Shown here one piece after another: positions 37,563-44,729 of a stretch of DNA of 64,000 nucleotides; the stretch's first letter is position 1, and the number at the start of each line of letters is the position of its first letter. The notes below the pieces were generated by a model. It was not told where the DNA came from and did no database searches. It saw nothing but the letters and a program-made list of their open reading frames with translations. Origin of the DNA: JAAYYY01 sp964579295 (lineage in GTDB: Bacteria; Chloroflexota; Anaerolineae; Promineifilales; Promineifilaceae); NCBI GenBank assembly GCA_964579295.1, contig CAZOGK010000007.1, positions 59,581 through 123,580 on the forward strand. The letters run 5' to 3'. Both the position numbers and the translations under genes were made by a program.

Positions 37563-37657
37563 GCCCCGGCGAGCCGCGACCCTCGCCGGGGCTGCCCCCC
37601 TTCTGTGCCAGAGGGGCCACGGGAACAGAGTAGCGATTCAGCCGGCGGCGCCGCCGG
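37563..37657 (+). promoter_or_regulatory. Structured 5' leader (two strong hairpins)
   Basis: GCCCCGGCGAG (37563-37573) pairs with CTCGCCGGGGC (37582-37592), and GCCGGCGGCGCCGCCGGC (37640-37657) is a perfect palindrome. Both lie in the roughly 180-base leader before ATG 37718. No T-tract follows, so they are not classic terminators. Confidence 0.4.
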
Positions 37658-37717
37658 CCCATGTTGAGGAGCCCGGGTGGAAGCTGGTTACCGGGTCAGA
37701 TCAGAGGAGGCGTCAAG

Positions 37718-38620
37718 ATGATAAGGCAGACGGTTATTCAGGGTCACTTCAACAATGATTTGGTGTCCCGCTTAAACATGTATGGGGCAAACTTCCCGCG
37801 GCGGGTGGTTATCGGCGTCATTTTGATTGTGGCGCTGCTGGCATTTGAGATCTTCAACTTCGACACGACCCGCTATGCCCTGGGCAATCTGCTGGGCAAC
37901 ATTGAGTTCCTCGGCATGGGCTGGGCGGCCATCCTGGCCCTGGCCTTCTGCGCCATCGACTTCGCCGGTCTGGTGCGCATGTTCACGCCGGAGAAAGGCG
38001 ACGCAGAGCCGCACGAGGTCTGGTTCCTCATGGGCGCCTGGCTGCTCGGCGCCACGCTCAACGCCCTCATGACCTGGTGGGCCGTCTCCCTGACGCTGCT
38101 GCAGCACGACTTTGGCAACGAAGTCCTCAGCCGCGGGCAGCTGCTGCAGATCGTGCCCATCTTTGTGGCCGTTCTGGTCTGGCTGACCCGCATCCTCTTC
38201 ATCGGCGCGCTCACCGTGGCCGGCGAGCATCTGCTTGAGTTCGGCATCGGCGACCGGCCGCGCCCGGTGCGCCGCCAGCAGGCCGTGCGCAACAGCCTGG
38301 CGCCGGGACAGCGCCAGCAGCGGCCCCTGCTCGGCGAGCGTCAGCCGGCTCTGGCGAGCCACTTCCTGCCCCAGGTCAGCGACGAGGTGCCTTCCTTCCT
38401 CCACGAACGGCAACCGGCGCCGGCAGCCTCGCAGCCAGCCCTGCGCCTCGTGCCAGACGATGAAGAGGACGACGTGGTCCCAGCCCCGGCGCCCAATCCC
38501 GCCCCTGTGCGCCGCCCTGCGAAGCCCAACGGCCACCAGAACGGCCGCGTCCGCCAGCGCCCGCCCGTCCCCGGCGCTAACTCGAAGAATATCAGCGCCC
38601 GTCCGCGCGGCCGCAACTAA
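37718..38620 (+). CDS. Four-helix membrane protein with a basic, Pro-rich tail; function unknown
   Basis: 300 residues. Predicted helices span about 30-48, 65-87, 101-127 and 142-167. Residues 175-300 form a hydrophilic tail rich in Arg, Gln and Pro, with an acidic patch (DDEEDDVV) and a final RPRGRN. I do not recognise the family. GAGGAGG lies 7 bases before ATG 37718. It is the first gene after the LexA-like operator and is followed 28 bp later by the transglycosylase gene, so the two are probably co-expressed. Confidence 0.75.
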   Translation: MIRQTVIQGHFNNDLVSRLNMYGANFPRRVVIGVILIVALLAFEIFNFDTTRYALGNLLGNIEFLGMGWAAILALAFCAIDFAGLVRMFTPEKGDAEPHEVWFLMGAWLLGATLNALMTWWAVSLTLLQHDFGNEVLSRGQLLQIVPIFVAVLVWLTRILFIGALTVAGEHLLEFGIGDRPRPVRRQQAVRNSLAPGQRQQRPLLGERQPALASHFLPQVSDEVPSFLHERQPAPAASQPALRLVPDDEEDDVVPAPAPNPAPVRRPAKPNGHQNGRVRQRPPVPGANSKNISARPRGRN

Positions 38621-38648
38621 ACCTGGCAACAGCTAAGAGGTAACCACG

Positions 38649-39458
38649 ATGGCTGTCTATCCCCGCTACCTGCAAGACTTCGAAGCGATTGCCACCCCAT
38701 TCGTGGCGTCGCCGGTGGTAGACCAGAGGCTGCGGTCGCCTCTGGCAACGGTACACCGCCGTATGCTCCTCATCCTCAGCCTGGTGCTCCTGGTCATCGT
38801 GCCCCTGCTGGTGCGCATCCTGCCGGCGCACGAGCAGGCGGCGACGGCGGGGCTGCTGGCCAATGCCGTCGCGCCCGCTGCGCAGGCGGCGGCGCCGGCG
38901 ACCGTTCAAGAAGAGGCAGCGCCGGCGGCCGTGCCGGTCGCGCCGGGACCATCCTCTGGGGGGATTGCAGCCGTGTTCACCGCCGAGGTGCGCCATTGGG
39001 AGCCGCAAATCGTCGCCTGGTCGGAGACCTATGGCGTCGACCCCAACCTCACGGCGATCATTATGCAGATCGAGTCCTGCGGCGATCCGCAGGCGGCATC
39101 TCATGCCGGCGCGCAGGGGCTCTTCCAGGTAATGCCCTTCCACTTCGCCGCCGGCGAAGACTCGCTTGACCCGGACACCAATGCCCGGCGCGGCCTCAAC
39201 TACTTTGTCGAACGCCTTAACCAGACCAACGGCGACATCGGGCGCGCCTTTGCCGGCTATAATGGCGGCCACGTCGCCGCCGCGGCCAGCTGGGACCAGT
39301 GGGCCGCCGAGACGCAGCGCTATTACCGCTGGAGCACGGGCATCTACAACGACATTCAATCCGGGCTGACCGAAAGCCCGACGGTCCAGAACTGGCTCCA
39401 GGCCGGTGGCGCCAGCCTCTGCCGCCAGGCGGCGCAGCGGCTCGGCCTGGGCTCCTAA
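38649..39458 (+). CDS. Membrane-anchored lytic transglycosylase (SLT domain)
   Basis: A murein-cleaving enzyme of 269 residues. One transmembrane helix (about 39-58) follows a short cytoplasmic N-terminus; an Ala/Pro linker leads to the SLT domain (about 115-245). The catalytic Glu142 is in LTAIIMQIESCGDPQAASHAGAQGLFQVMP, and AFAGYNGGHVAA completes the active site. It sits in the presumed SOS-type operon and ends at an intrinsic terminator. Confidence 0.88.
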   Translation: MAVYPRYLQDFEAIATPFVASPVVDQRLRSPLATVHRRMLLILSLVLLVIVPLLVRILPAHEQAATAGLLANAVAPAAQAAAPATVQEEAAPAAVPVAPGPSSGGIAAVFTAEVRHWEPQIVAWSETYGVDPNLTAIIMQIESCGDPQAASHAGAQGLFQVMPFHFAAGEDSLDPDTNARRGLNYFVERLNQTNGDIGRAFAGYNGGHVAAAASWDQWAAETQRYYRWSTGIYNDIQSGLTESPTVQNWLQAGGASLCRQAAQRLGLGS

Positions 39459-39499
39459 TTGACATAACTTCTCCTCCTTTCCGGGCAGGGAGCCAACAG

Positions 39500-39530
39500 A
39501 AGGGACGCGCACGGCGCGTCCCTTTTGCTT
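39500..39530 (+). terminator. Intrinsic terminator after the lytic transglycosylase
   Basis: AAGGGACGCGC (39500-39510) pairs with GCGCGTCCCTT (39514-39524), followed by TTGCTTT. Confidence 0.85.
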
Positions 39531-39559
39531 TGGCGCGGCGGCTGCGCCCTGGCTATACT
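39530..39559 (+). promoter_or_regulatory. Promoter for the UPF0173 gene
   Basis: TTGGCG (39530-39535), 18-bp spacer, TATACT (39554-39559); AAAGGAGG lies just before ATG 39600. Confidence 0.55.
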
Positions 39560-39599
39560 GTAGTTGGAGCAGCGACGCCTACGAGTAAAGGAGGATCCC

Positions 39600-40292
39600 A
39601 TGAGCATTACGCTGACGTGGCACGGCCACGGCACCTATTCCCTGAATATTGACGGCGCCGCCGTCGTCGTCGATCCCTTCTTTGCGCCCAACAACCCTGC
39701 CGCCCGGGTAACGGCTGGGGAGGTCGCCGCCGACGTCATCCTGCAGACGCACGGTCACGGCGACCATATTACTGATACAGTGGCGCTGGCCCGGCGTACC
39801 GGTGCGCTGGTCATCGGCAATTTCGAGATCTGTAACTGGATTAACAACCAGGGGCACGAGAATACGCACGCTTTGAACACCGGCGGCGGCTACGACGCCG
39901 GCTTCGGCCGCGTGCAGATGACGCCGGCCCTGCATAGCTCGGGGTTGCCCGATGGCAGCTACGGCGGCGACCCAGCGGGCTTTGTGTTGACCGCCTCCGG
40001 GCGCAAGATCTATCTGGCGGGCGACACGGCGCTTTTCTCGGATATGGCCCTGATCGGCCGGGCGGCTGATCTCGACCTGGCCGTTATCCCCATTGGCGAC
40101 AACTACACTATGGGCCCGGACGATGCCCTCTATGCGCTCGACTACCTCAAGCCGCGGGTAGTCATTCCCGTTCACTACAACACCTGGCCGGTCATCGAGC
40201 AGGATGCGCAGGCCTGGGCCGAGCGGGTGCGCGCGGAGTCTAGTTGCCAGCCTGTCATTCTCGAGGTGGAGGGCAGCTACACAATCGAGTAA
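39600..40292 (+). CDS. UPF0173 metal-dependent hydrolase (metallo-beta-lactamase fold)
   Basis: A 230-residue hydrolase whose natural substrate is not known. Zinc-site motifs are LTWHGHGTYSLNIDG, the THGHGDHITDT box, LHSSG, LAGDTALFSDM and IPVHYNTWP near the end. The start ATG 39600 is preceded by AAAGGAGG. It is a single-gene unit, bounded by its own promoter and by tandem terminators. Confidence 0.9.
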   Translation: MSITLTWHGHGTYSLNIDGAAVVVDPFFAPNNPAARVTAGEVAADVILQTHGHGDHITDTVALARRTGALVIGNFEICNWINNQGHENTHALNTGGGYDAGFGRVQMTPALHSSGLPDGSYGGDPAGFVLTASGRKIYLAGDTALFSDMALIGRAADLDLAVIPIGDNYTMGPDDALYALDYLKPRVVIPVHYNTWPVIEQDAQAWAERVRAESSCQPVILEVEGSYTIE

Positions 40293-40324
40293 GGCAGGCC
40301 CGAACGTTCACGAGGCATTCTGAC

Positions 40325-40390
40325 GTGGAGCGTGGCAGGTCCCTTGCCACGCTCCACCTTTCCCCGGCGCTGCCCGGGGATTTTTGTTTT
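40325..40390 (+). terminator. Tandem terminators after the UPF0173 gene
   Basis: The first hairpin has a 13-bp perfect stem (GTGGAGCGTGGCA at 40325-40337 with its complement at 40345-40357). The second, TCCCCGG/CCGGGGA (40361-40380), is followed by TTTTTGTTTT, a canonical intrinsic terminator. Confidence 0.85.
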
Positions 40391-40455
40391 CCCGGCCTTT
40401 GTGCGCGACAATTAGCTCGGGTCGCGGCTCTTATTGGGGAGAGCGGGAGGGTTTG

Positions 40456-42882
40456 ATGCACAAGGCATGGTGGCTGGCGCTGGCGAGCGCGCTGGGAGCG
40501 CTTCTTTTCCTGGGGCTAACGTGGCAGCTTCATGCGGCCCGCGCCGCCGACGCCAACCTAACTGCCATTCTGATCGACGCCGTGCTCTACGACGGCTATG
40601 CCTTCAACGACGAGGACGAAGCCGTGCGGCTGGTTAACGTGGGCGCGCAGCCAGTCGATATCGGCGGCTGGCGTCTCAGCGACGGCGTGAGTGTGGCGAC
40701 GCTTCCCGCGGGGACTGGTCTGCCGCCGGGTGAGACGCTCTGGCTGGCGCGCAGCGCGGCCGCCTTCACCTTCCACTTTGGCTTCGCGCCCGGCATCGTC
40801 CTGCCCAGCTGGCCCGGTTTCGCCAACTCCGGCGATGAAGTCTTCCTGACCCTGCCCAATGGTCTTGTGGTCGATGGGCTGGTTTATGGGGCCGGCAACG
40901 TGGAGCAGAGCTGGTGGCATGGCCCGGCCGTGCAGCCCTACAAGGCGTCCAATCTCTTCGCCGCAGAGGGGCAGATTCTCTACCGGCGCAGCGACCCGCT
41001 CAGCGGCGCTCGCGTGGCCGACAGTGACGCCGAGCCGGACTGGGCACAGACAGCCGGCGATCCGGTGGCCGGCCGCAAGGTCCAATATCCCGGCTGGGAG
41101 CTGGACCGTTTCTATCAGCCGCTGCAGATCACGGAGACGGCCACGATTACCACCGCCATTGCTCCTGACAATGCCTTTTCCCTCTGGCTGGCGGCCATTG
41201 AGGGGGCCGGCGCGTCGATTGCCGTGGAAAGCTTCACCTTTGAGCACGCCGGCCTGGCGACGGCGCTGGCAGCTGCCGCCCAGCGTGGCGTGCACGTCGA
41301 GATCCTGTTGGAAGGCAGCCCAGTGGGCGGCGTCACAAACCAGCAGCGCTGGGCCTGCCAGCAGGTCGAGCTGGCCGGCGGCGCCTGCTGGTTCATGATC
41401 CGCGACGATAGCGCCGACATTCACGACCGCTACCGCTACATCCACGCCAAGTTCATGGTGGTCGACGGCGACGAGCTGCTCGTCAGCAGTGAGAACCTCA
41501 GCCCCAACAGCCTGCCCGACGACGATAAGAGCGACGGCACCTGGGGCCGGCGCGGCCTCGTGCTGGCAACTAACGCGCCATCGGTCGTGAACCGCGCTGC
41601 GGCAATCTTCGCCGACGATCTCGACCCCGACCACCATGCCGACTTGCGCCGCTGGCAGCCTGCCGACCCCGTCTACGGCGCGCCGCCGCCCGGCTTTGTG
41701 CCGGTGACCGTCACGGGCGGCGTGACCTACACCGTGCGCTTCCCGACCCCACTCGTGCTCCAGGGCGTCTTTCCCTTTGAGCTGGTGCAGGCGCCGGAGA
41801 GCAGCCTGCACTGGAACGCGGGCGTGCTGGGCCTCATTGCCCGCGCCGGCGCCGGCGATGAAGTGCTGGCCCAACAGCTCAGCGAGCCGGCCCACTGGGG
41901 CGCGGCCAGCAGCTCGCCGGCCAGCGATCCTAATCCGCGGCTGGAAGCGCTGCTGGATGCGGCCCGCCGCGGCGCGCGCGTTCGCCTGTTGCTGGACAGC
42001 TTCTTTGACGACGGCGACAATGCCGCCGCCTGCGCCTATGCCAACGGCGTCGCCGAGAGCGAGCGACTCAACTTCGCCTGCGCCCAGGCCAACCCGGCGG
42101 GCCTGGGCCTGCACAACAAGATGATCCTGGTTCGCGCCGGCGGCCAGGGCTGGGTGCACGCCGGCAGCCTCAACGGCACTGAGCAAGCCCACAAGAACAA
42201 TCGCGAATTGGCTATCCAGGTGCAGTCGGACGAGTTATATGCTTACTTGCGAAAGCTGTTCGAGGGCGACTGGCCCTACTTCCGCTATCTCCCTCTTGTC
42301 CTGGAGCGCCCGCTGTCTCTGCCCACGCACGTGCTTATCAGCGAAGTCGTCTACGATCCGCACGGCTCCGATGCGGCCGAGTTTATCGAGCTGGTGAATC
42401 CGCTCGGCGTGGCGTTCGACCTGAGCAACTGGTACATCGGCGACGCCGTCCTGCCCAGTGATTTCGAGGATCTGCGCCGCTTTCCCGAAGGCACCGTGCT
42501 GGCGCCGCACGCCACGCTGGTCATCGCCTTCAGCGCGGTTGACTTCCGTACACAGTTTGGGCGCTCCCCCGACTTCGAGATCATTGATAGCGATCCTCTG
42601 GTCCCCGATCTGCCCGACGAGCCGGGCTGGGGCAATCCGGCCGCCTTGCTGCAGCTAGGCAATACAGGAGACGAGGTGCTGCTCCGCTCTCCGACTGGCG
42701 CGGTTATCGACGGCATGGTATACGGCGACGGCAGCTTCTTCCAGATGACGAGCTGCCCGCTGCTGCCGGCCGCCGGCTACAGCCTGGAGCGCTACCCCTA
42801 CTGGCAGGATACGGATCATTGCCCGGCCGACTTTCGTGCGTGGCCGCTCCCTAACCCGGGCGAGCTATCTCCCACACCATAG
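40456..42882 (+). CDS. Secreted phospholipase-D-like protein with N- and C-terminal lamin-tail domains
   Basis: 808 residues with a signal peptide (about 1-31, LALASALGALLFLGLTW... AARA). A lamin-tail (LTD) Ig-like domain (about 33-140: LIDAVLYDGYAFNDEDEAVRLVN) is followed by two PLD repeats, then a second LTD domain (about 625-790: LISEVVYDPHGSDAAEFIELVN). HKD motif 1 is intact (H330-A-K332...D337). In motif 2 (H553-N-K555) the Asp position is Arg560, so the second half-site is altered. It is likely exported and acts on phosphodiesters or DNA outside the cell. RBS GGGAGGG precedes ATG 40456. Confidence 0.82.
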   Translation: MHKAWWLALASALGALLFLGLTWQLHAARAADANLTAILIDAVLYDGYAFNDEDEAVRLVNVGAQPVDIGGWRLSDGVSVATLPAGTGLPPGETLWLARSAAAFTFHFGFAPGIVLPSWPGFANSGDEVFLTLPNGLVVDGLVYGAGNVEQSWWHGPAVQPYKASNLFAAEGQILYRRSDPLSGARVADSDAEPDWAQTAGDPVAGRKVQYPGWELDRFYQPLQITETATITTAIAPDNAFSLWLAAIEGAGASIAVESFTFEHAGLATALAAAAQRGVHVEILLEGSPVGGVTNQQRWACQQVELAGGACWFMIRDDSADIHDRYRYIHAKFMVVDGDELLVSSENLSPNSLPDDDKSDGTWGRRGLVLATNAPSVVNRAAAIFADDLDPDHHADLRRWQPADPVYGAPPPGFVPVTVTGGVTYTVRFPTPLVLQGVFPFELVQAPESSLHWNAGVLGLIARAGAGDEVLAQQLSEPAHWGAASSSPASDPNPRLEALLDAARRGARVRLLLDSFFDDGDNAAACAYANGVAESERLNFACAQANPAGLGLHNKMILVRAGGQGWVHAGSLNGTEQAHKNNRELAIQVQSDELYAYLRKLFEGDWPYFRYLPLVLERPLSLPTHVLISEVVYDPHGSDAAEFIELVNPLGVAFDLSNWYIGDAVLPSDFEDLRRFPEGTVLAPHATLVIAFSAVDFRTQFGRSPDFEIIDSDPLVPDLPDEPGWGNPAALLQLGNTGDEVLLRSPTGAVIDGMVYGDGSFFQMTSCPLLPAAGYSLERYPYWQDTDHCPADFRAWPLPNPGELSPTP

Positions 42883-42915
42883 CAGAAGGGGCATCTGCGG
42901 GATGCCCCTTCTGCT
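42881..42915 (+). terminator. 15-bp hairpin after the PLD-like gene
   Basis: AGCAGAAGGGGCATC (42881-42895) pairs perfectly with GATGCCCCTTCTGCT (42901-42915) around a 5-base loop. The T-run is lacking on the plus strand. Confidence 0.65.
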
Positions 42916-42969
42916 CATAAGAACTGGTTCTCAGCGATCACCGAAGGGCGATCGTGACCCCCGGTCGCC

Positions 42970-43116
42970 TTACCCGCCGAAGAGCAGGGTCGGATCGAAA
43001 TCGTCGCCGCCGAACCTGTCGATGGTGCCGGCGCGGGTGGTCAACTTGCCTTCGTAGATAATTGCTGGCGCCTCATAATCAGCGCTCGGCTCCTGAGCAG
43101 GGCTATTGGGATCCAT
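42970..43116 (-). CDS. Small RiPP-like (lasso-type leader) precursor peptide
   Basis: A 48-residue peptide. The leader contains YEAPAIIYEGKLTTRAG (about residues 14-30), close to the YxxPxLxxxGxxxxxT leader pattern used by lasso-peptide precursors. The following segment GTIDRFGGDDFDPTLLFGG could be the core; Gly1 and Asp9 are spaced for a 9-residue lactam ring. The residue at -2 is Arg, not the expected Thr. AAGGAG precedes the ATG, and a consensus promoter lies upstream. No cyclase, leader peptidase or RRE gene is in the window, so it would depend on enzymes elsewhere. Confidence 0.6.
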   Translation of the reverse strand: MDPNSPAQEPSADYEAPAIIYEGKLTTRAGTIDRFGGDDFDPTLLFGG

Positions 43117-43184
43117 TCTTTTATTGCTCCTTATCAATGAAATCACACGGGTAAGATACCTGCTTGTAGCCATCTGCTTCGGCC

Positions 43185-43210
43185 TGGTCCAGCCGTGATC
43201 AACTGGACCA
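43185..43210 (-). promoter_or_regulatory. Hairpin in the leader of the RiPP-like gene
   Basis: TGGTCCAG (43185-43192) pairs with CTGGACCA (43203-43210) around a 10-base loop, in the roughly 110-base untranslated leader. Confidence 0.45.
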
Positions 43211-43234
43211 CAGGCAACAGGAAATTAGTACTAA

Positions 43235-43263
43235 TTATTAACCTAGCAAGATAACCTTGTCAA
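43235..43263 (-). promoter_or_regulatory. Consensus promoter of the RiPP-like gene
   Basis: On the minus strand TTGACA (43263-43258), an exact 17-bp spacer and TAATAA (43240-43235). The segment around it is strikingly AT-rich compared with the rest of the window. Confidence 0.7.
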
Positions 43264-43334
43264 TAGAGGAAACGAGAAAAATCCTCGCTTGTTTGCTCCG
43301 CTCTGGCTAACTTTGGTTTATAGGGCCGAGAGGC

Positions 43335-43340
43335 TATAAT
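43335..43340 (+). promoter_or_regulatory. TATAAT box upstream of the M16 peptidase operon
   Basis: A perfect -10 hexamer with TTGGTT 16 bp upstream, about 33 bp before ATG 43374. Confidence 0.55.
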
Positions 43341-43373
43341 TTTGACCTCGAGTTACCCATTACCGGAGTGGTC

Positions 43374-44666
43374 ATGACAGTGGCAGTATACAAGGCGAAA
43401 CTTAATAACGGCCTTACAATCGTTCTCAAAGAAATGCATCACGCGCCGGTCACCAGCTTCTGGGTCTGGTATCGCGTGGGCAGCCGCAACGAAAAGCCCG
43501 GCGTCACCGGCGCGTCGCACTGGGTGGAGCACATGATGTTCAAGGGCTCGCCGGCATTTCCGCCGGGCACCCTCGACCGGACCGTGGCCCGGCTCGGCGG
43601 TCGCTTCAACGCCTTCACCTGGATCGACTTCACCGCTTACTACGAAACGCTGCCTTCCGAGCACATTGACCTCGCCCTGCAACTGGAGGCGGACCGCATG
43701 GTCAACGCCTTTCTTGACGACGGCGCCGTCGCCTCGGAACGGAGCGTCATCCTCTCGGAACGCCATATGTACGAGAACCGGCCCATGTTCTTGCTGTACG
43801 AAGAGCTGGCGGCCGCTGCCTTTCGCGTCCATCCCTATCACCACGAGGTCATTGGCGACGAGGTCGATCTGGAGACGATGAGCCGCGACGACCTCTATCA
43901 TCATTACCGCTCTTACTACCGCCCCAACAACGCCGTGATTGTCGTCGCCGGCGACTTCGACAGCGAGGAGATGGTCGCTAAGGTCGAGCAGGCCTTTGGC
44001 GACATTGAGCCGGGGCCAGCCGTGGCCCCCGTGCTGCGCCGCGAGCCAGAGCAGCGCGGTGAGCGCCGCGTCATTCTAGAGGGGCCCGGCGATGCCGCAT
44101 ACCTGGTCCACGCCTATCGCGCCCCGGAAGCCACTCATCCCGACTTCTACCCGCTGGTCTTGCTCAATGCCGCTTTGGCCGGCGGCAGTAGCCTCGGCTT
44201 CTTTGCCGGCGCTGGCTCCAACAAAAGCTCGCGCCTCTACCGCCGCCTGGTCGCCGCCAATCTGGCCGCCAGCGTCAACGGCAGCATGACGCCGACTATC
44301 GATCCCTATCTCTACCGCATCAGCGCCGTGGCCCGGCCCGGCCGCTCCCTGCAGGAAATTGAAGCAGGGCTTGAGGCAGCCATTACCGCCCTGGCGGACG
44401 AGCCGATCAGCCAGTCAGAATTGGACAAAGCGCTCAAGCGGGCCAAAGCTCAGTTTGTCATGGCCGGCGAGAGCGTCACCGGGCAGGCGCAGATGATCGG
44501 CATGTCCGAAATGGTGGCCGGCGACTACCGCTGGTTTGAAGAGACGCTGGACCGGCTCAATGCCGTGACCCGCGCCGACGTGGAGCGCGTGCGGCAAAGC
44601 TATCTGCGTCCGGCGCAGCGCACCGTGGGCTGGTACCTGCCGGTCGCCGGGGAGAACGGCCACTGA
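43374..44666 (+). CDS. M16 family zinc metallopeptidase, catalytic subunit
   Basis: A 430-residue pitrilysin-family protease. The inverted zinc motif is intact: H49-W-V-E52-H53, with the distal ligand Glu129 at the expected spacing. It lies in a gene order M16 / GAF-PP2C / M16 / acpS. Two-subunit M16 proteases usually pair one zinc-binding subunit with one substrate-binding subunit, and the partner at 46610 fits. No signal peptide is seen, so it is probably cytoplasmic. Confidence 0.9.
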   Translation: MTVAVYKAKLNNGLTIVLKEMHHAPVTSFWVWYRVGSRNEKPGVTGASHWVEHMMFKGSPAFPPGTLDRTVARLGGRFNAFTWIDFTAYYETLPSEHIDLALQLEADRMVNAFLDDGAVASERSVILSERHMYENRPMFLLYEELAAAAFRVHPYHHEVIGDEVDLETMSRDDLYHHYRSYYRPNNAVIVVAGDFDSEEMVAKVEQAFGDIEPGPAVAPVLRREPEQRGERRVILEGPGDAAYLVHAYRAPEATHPDFYPLVLLNAALAGGSSLGFFAGAGSNKSSRLYRRLVAANLAASVNGSMTPTIDPYLYRISAVARPGRSLQEIEAGLEAAITALADEPISQSELDKALKRAKAQFVMAGESVTGQAQMIGMSEMVAGDYRWFEETLDRLNAVTRADVERVRQSYLRPAQRTVGWYLPVAGENGH

Positions 44667-44729
44667 TGTTCCGAACCTGCCAGGTGCGAGCGACCGGCGT
44701 GCTGCCGGCGCTGCGCGGGAGAGTTGGCC

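Noticed and set aside
42916..42940. AGAACTGGTTCT as another LexA box
   Set aside because: The spacing is GAAC-N2-GTTC, two bases too short for the N4 form.
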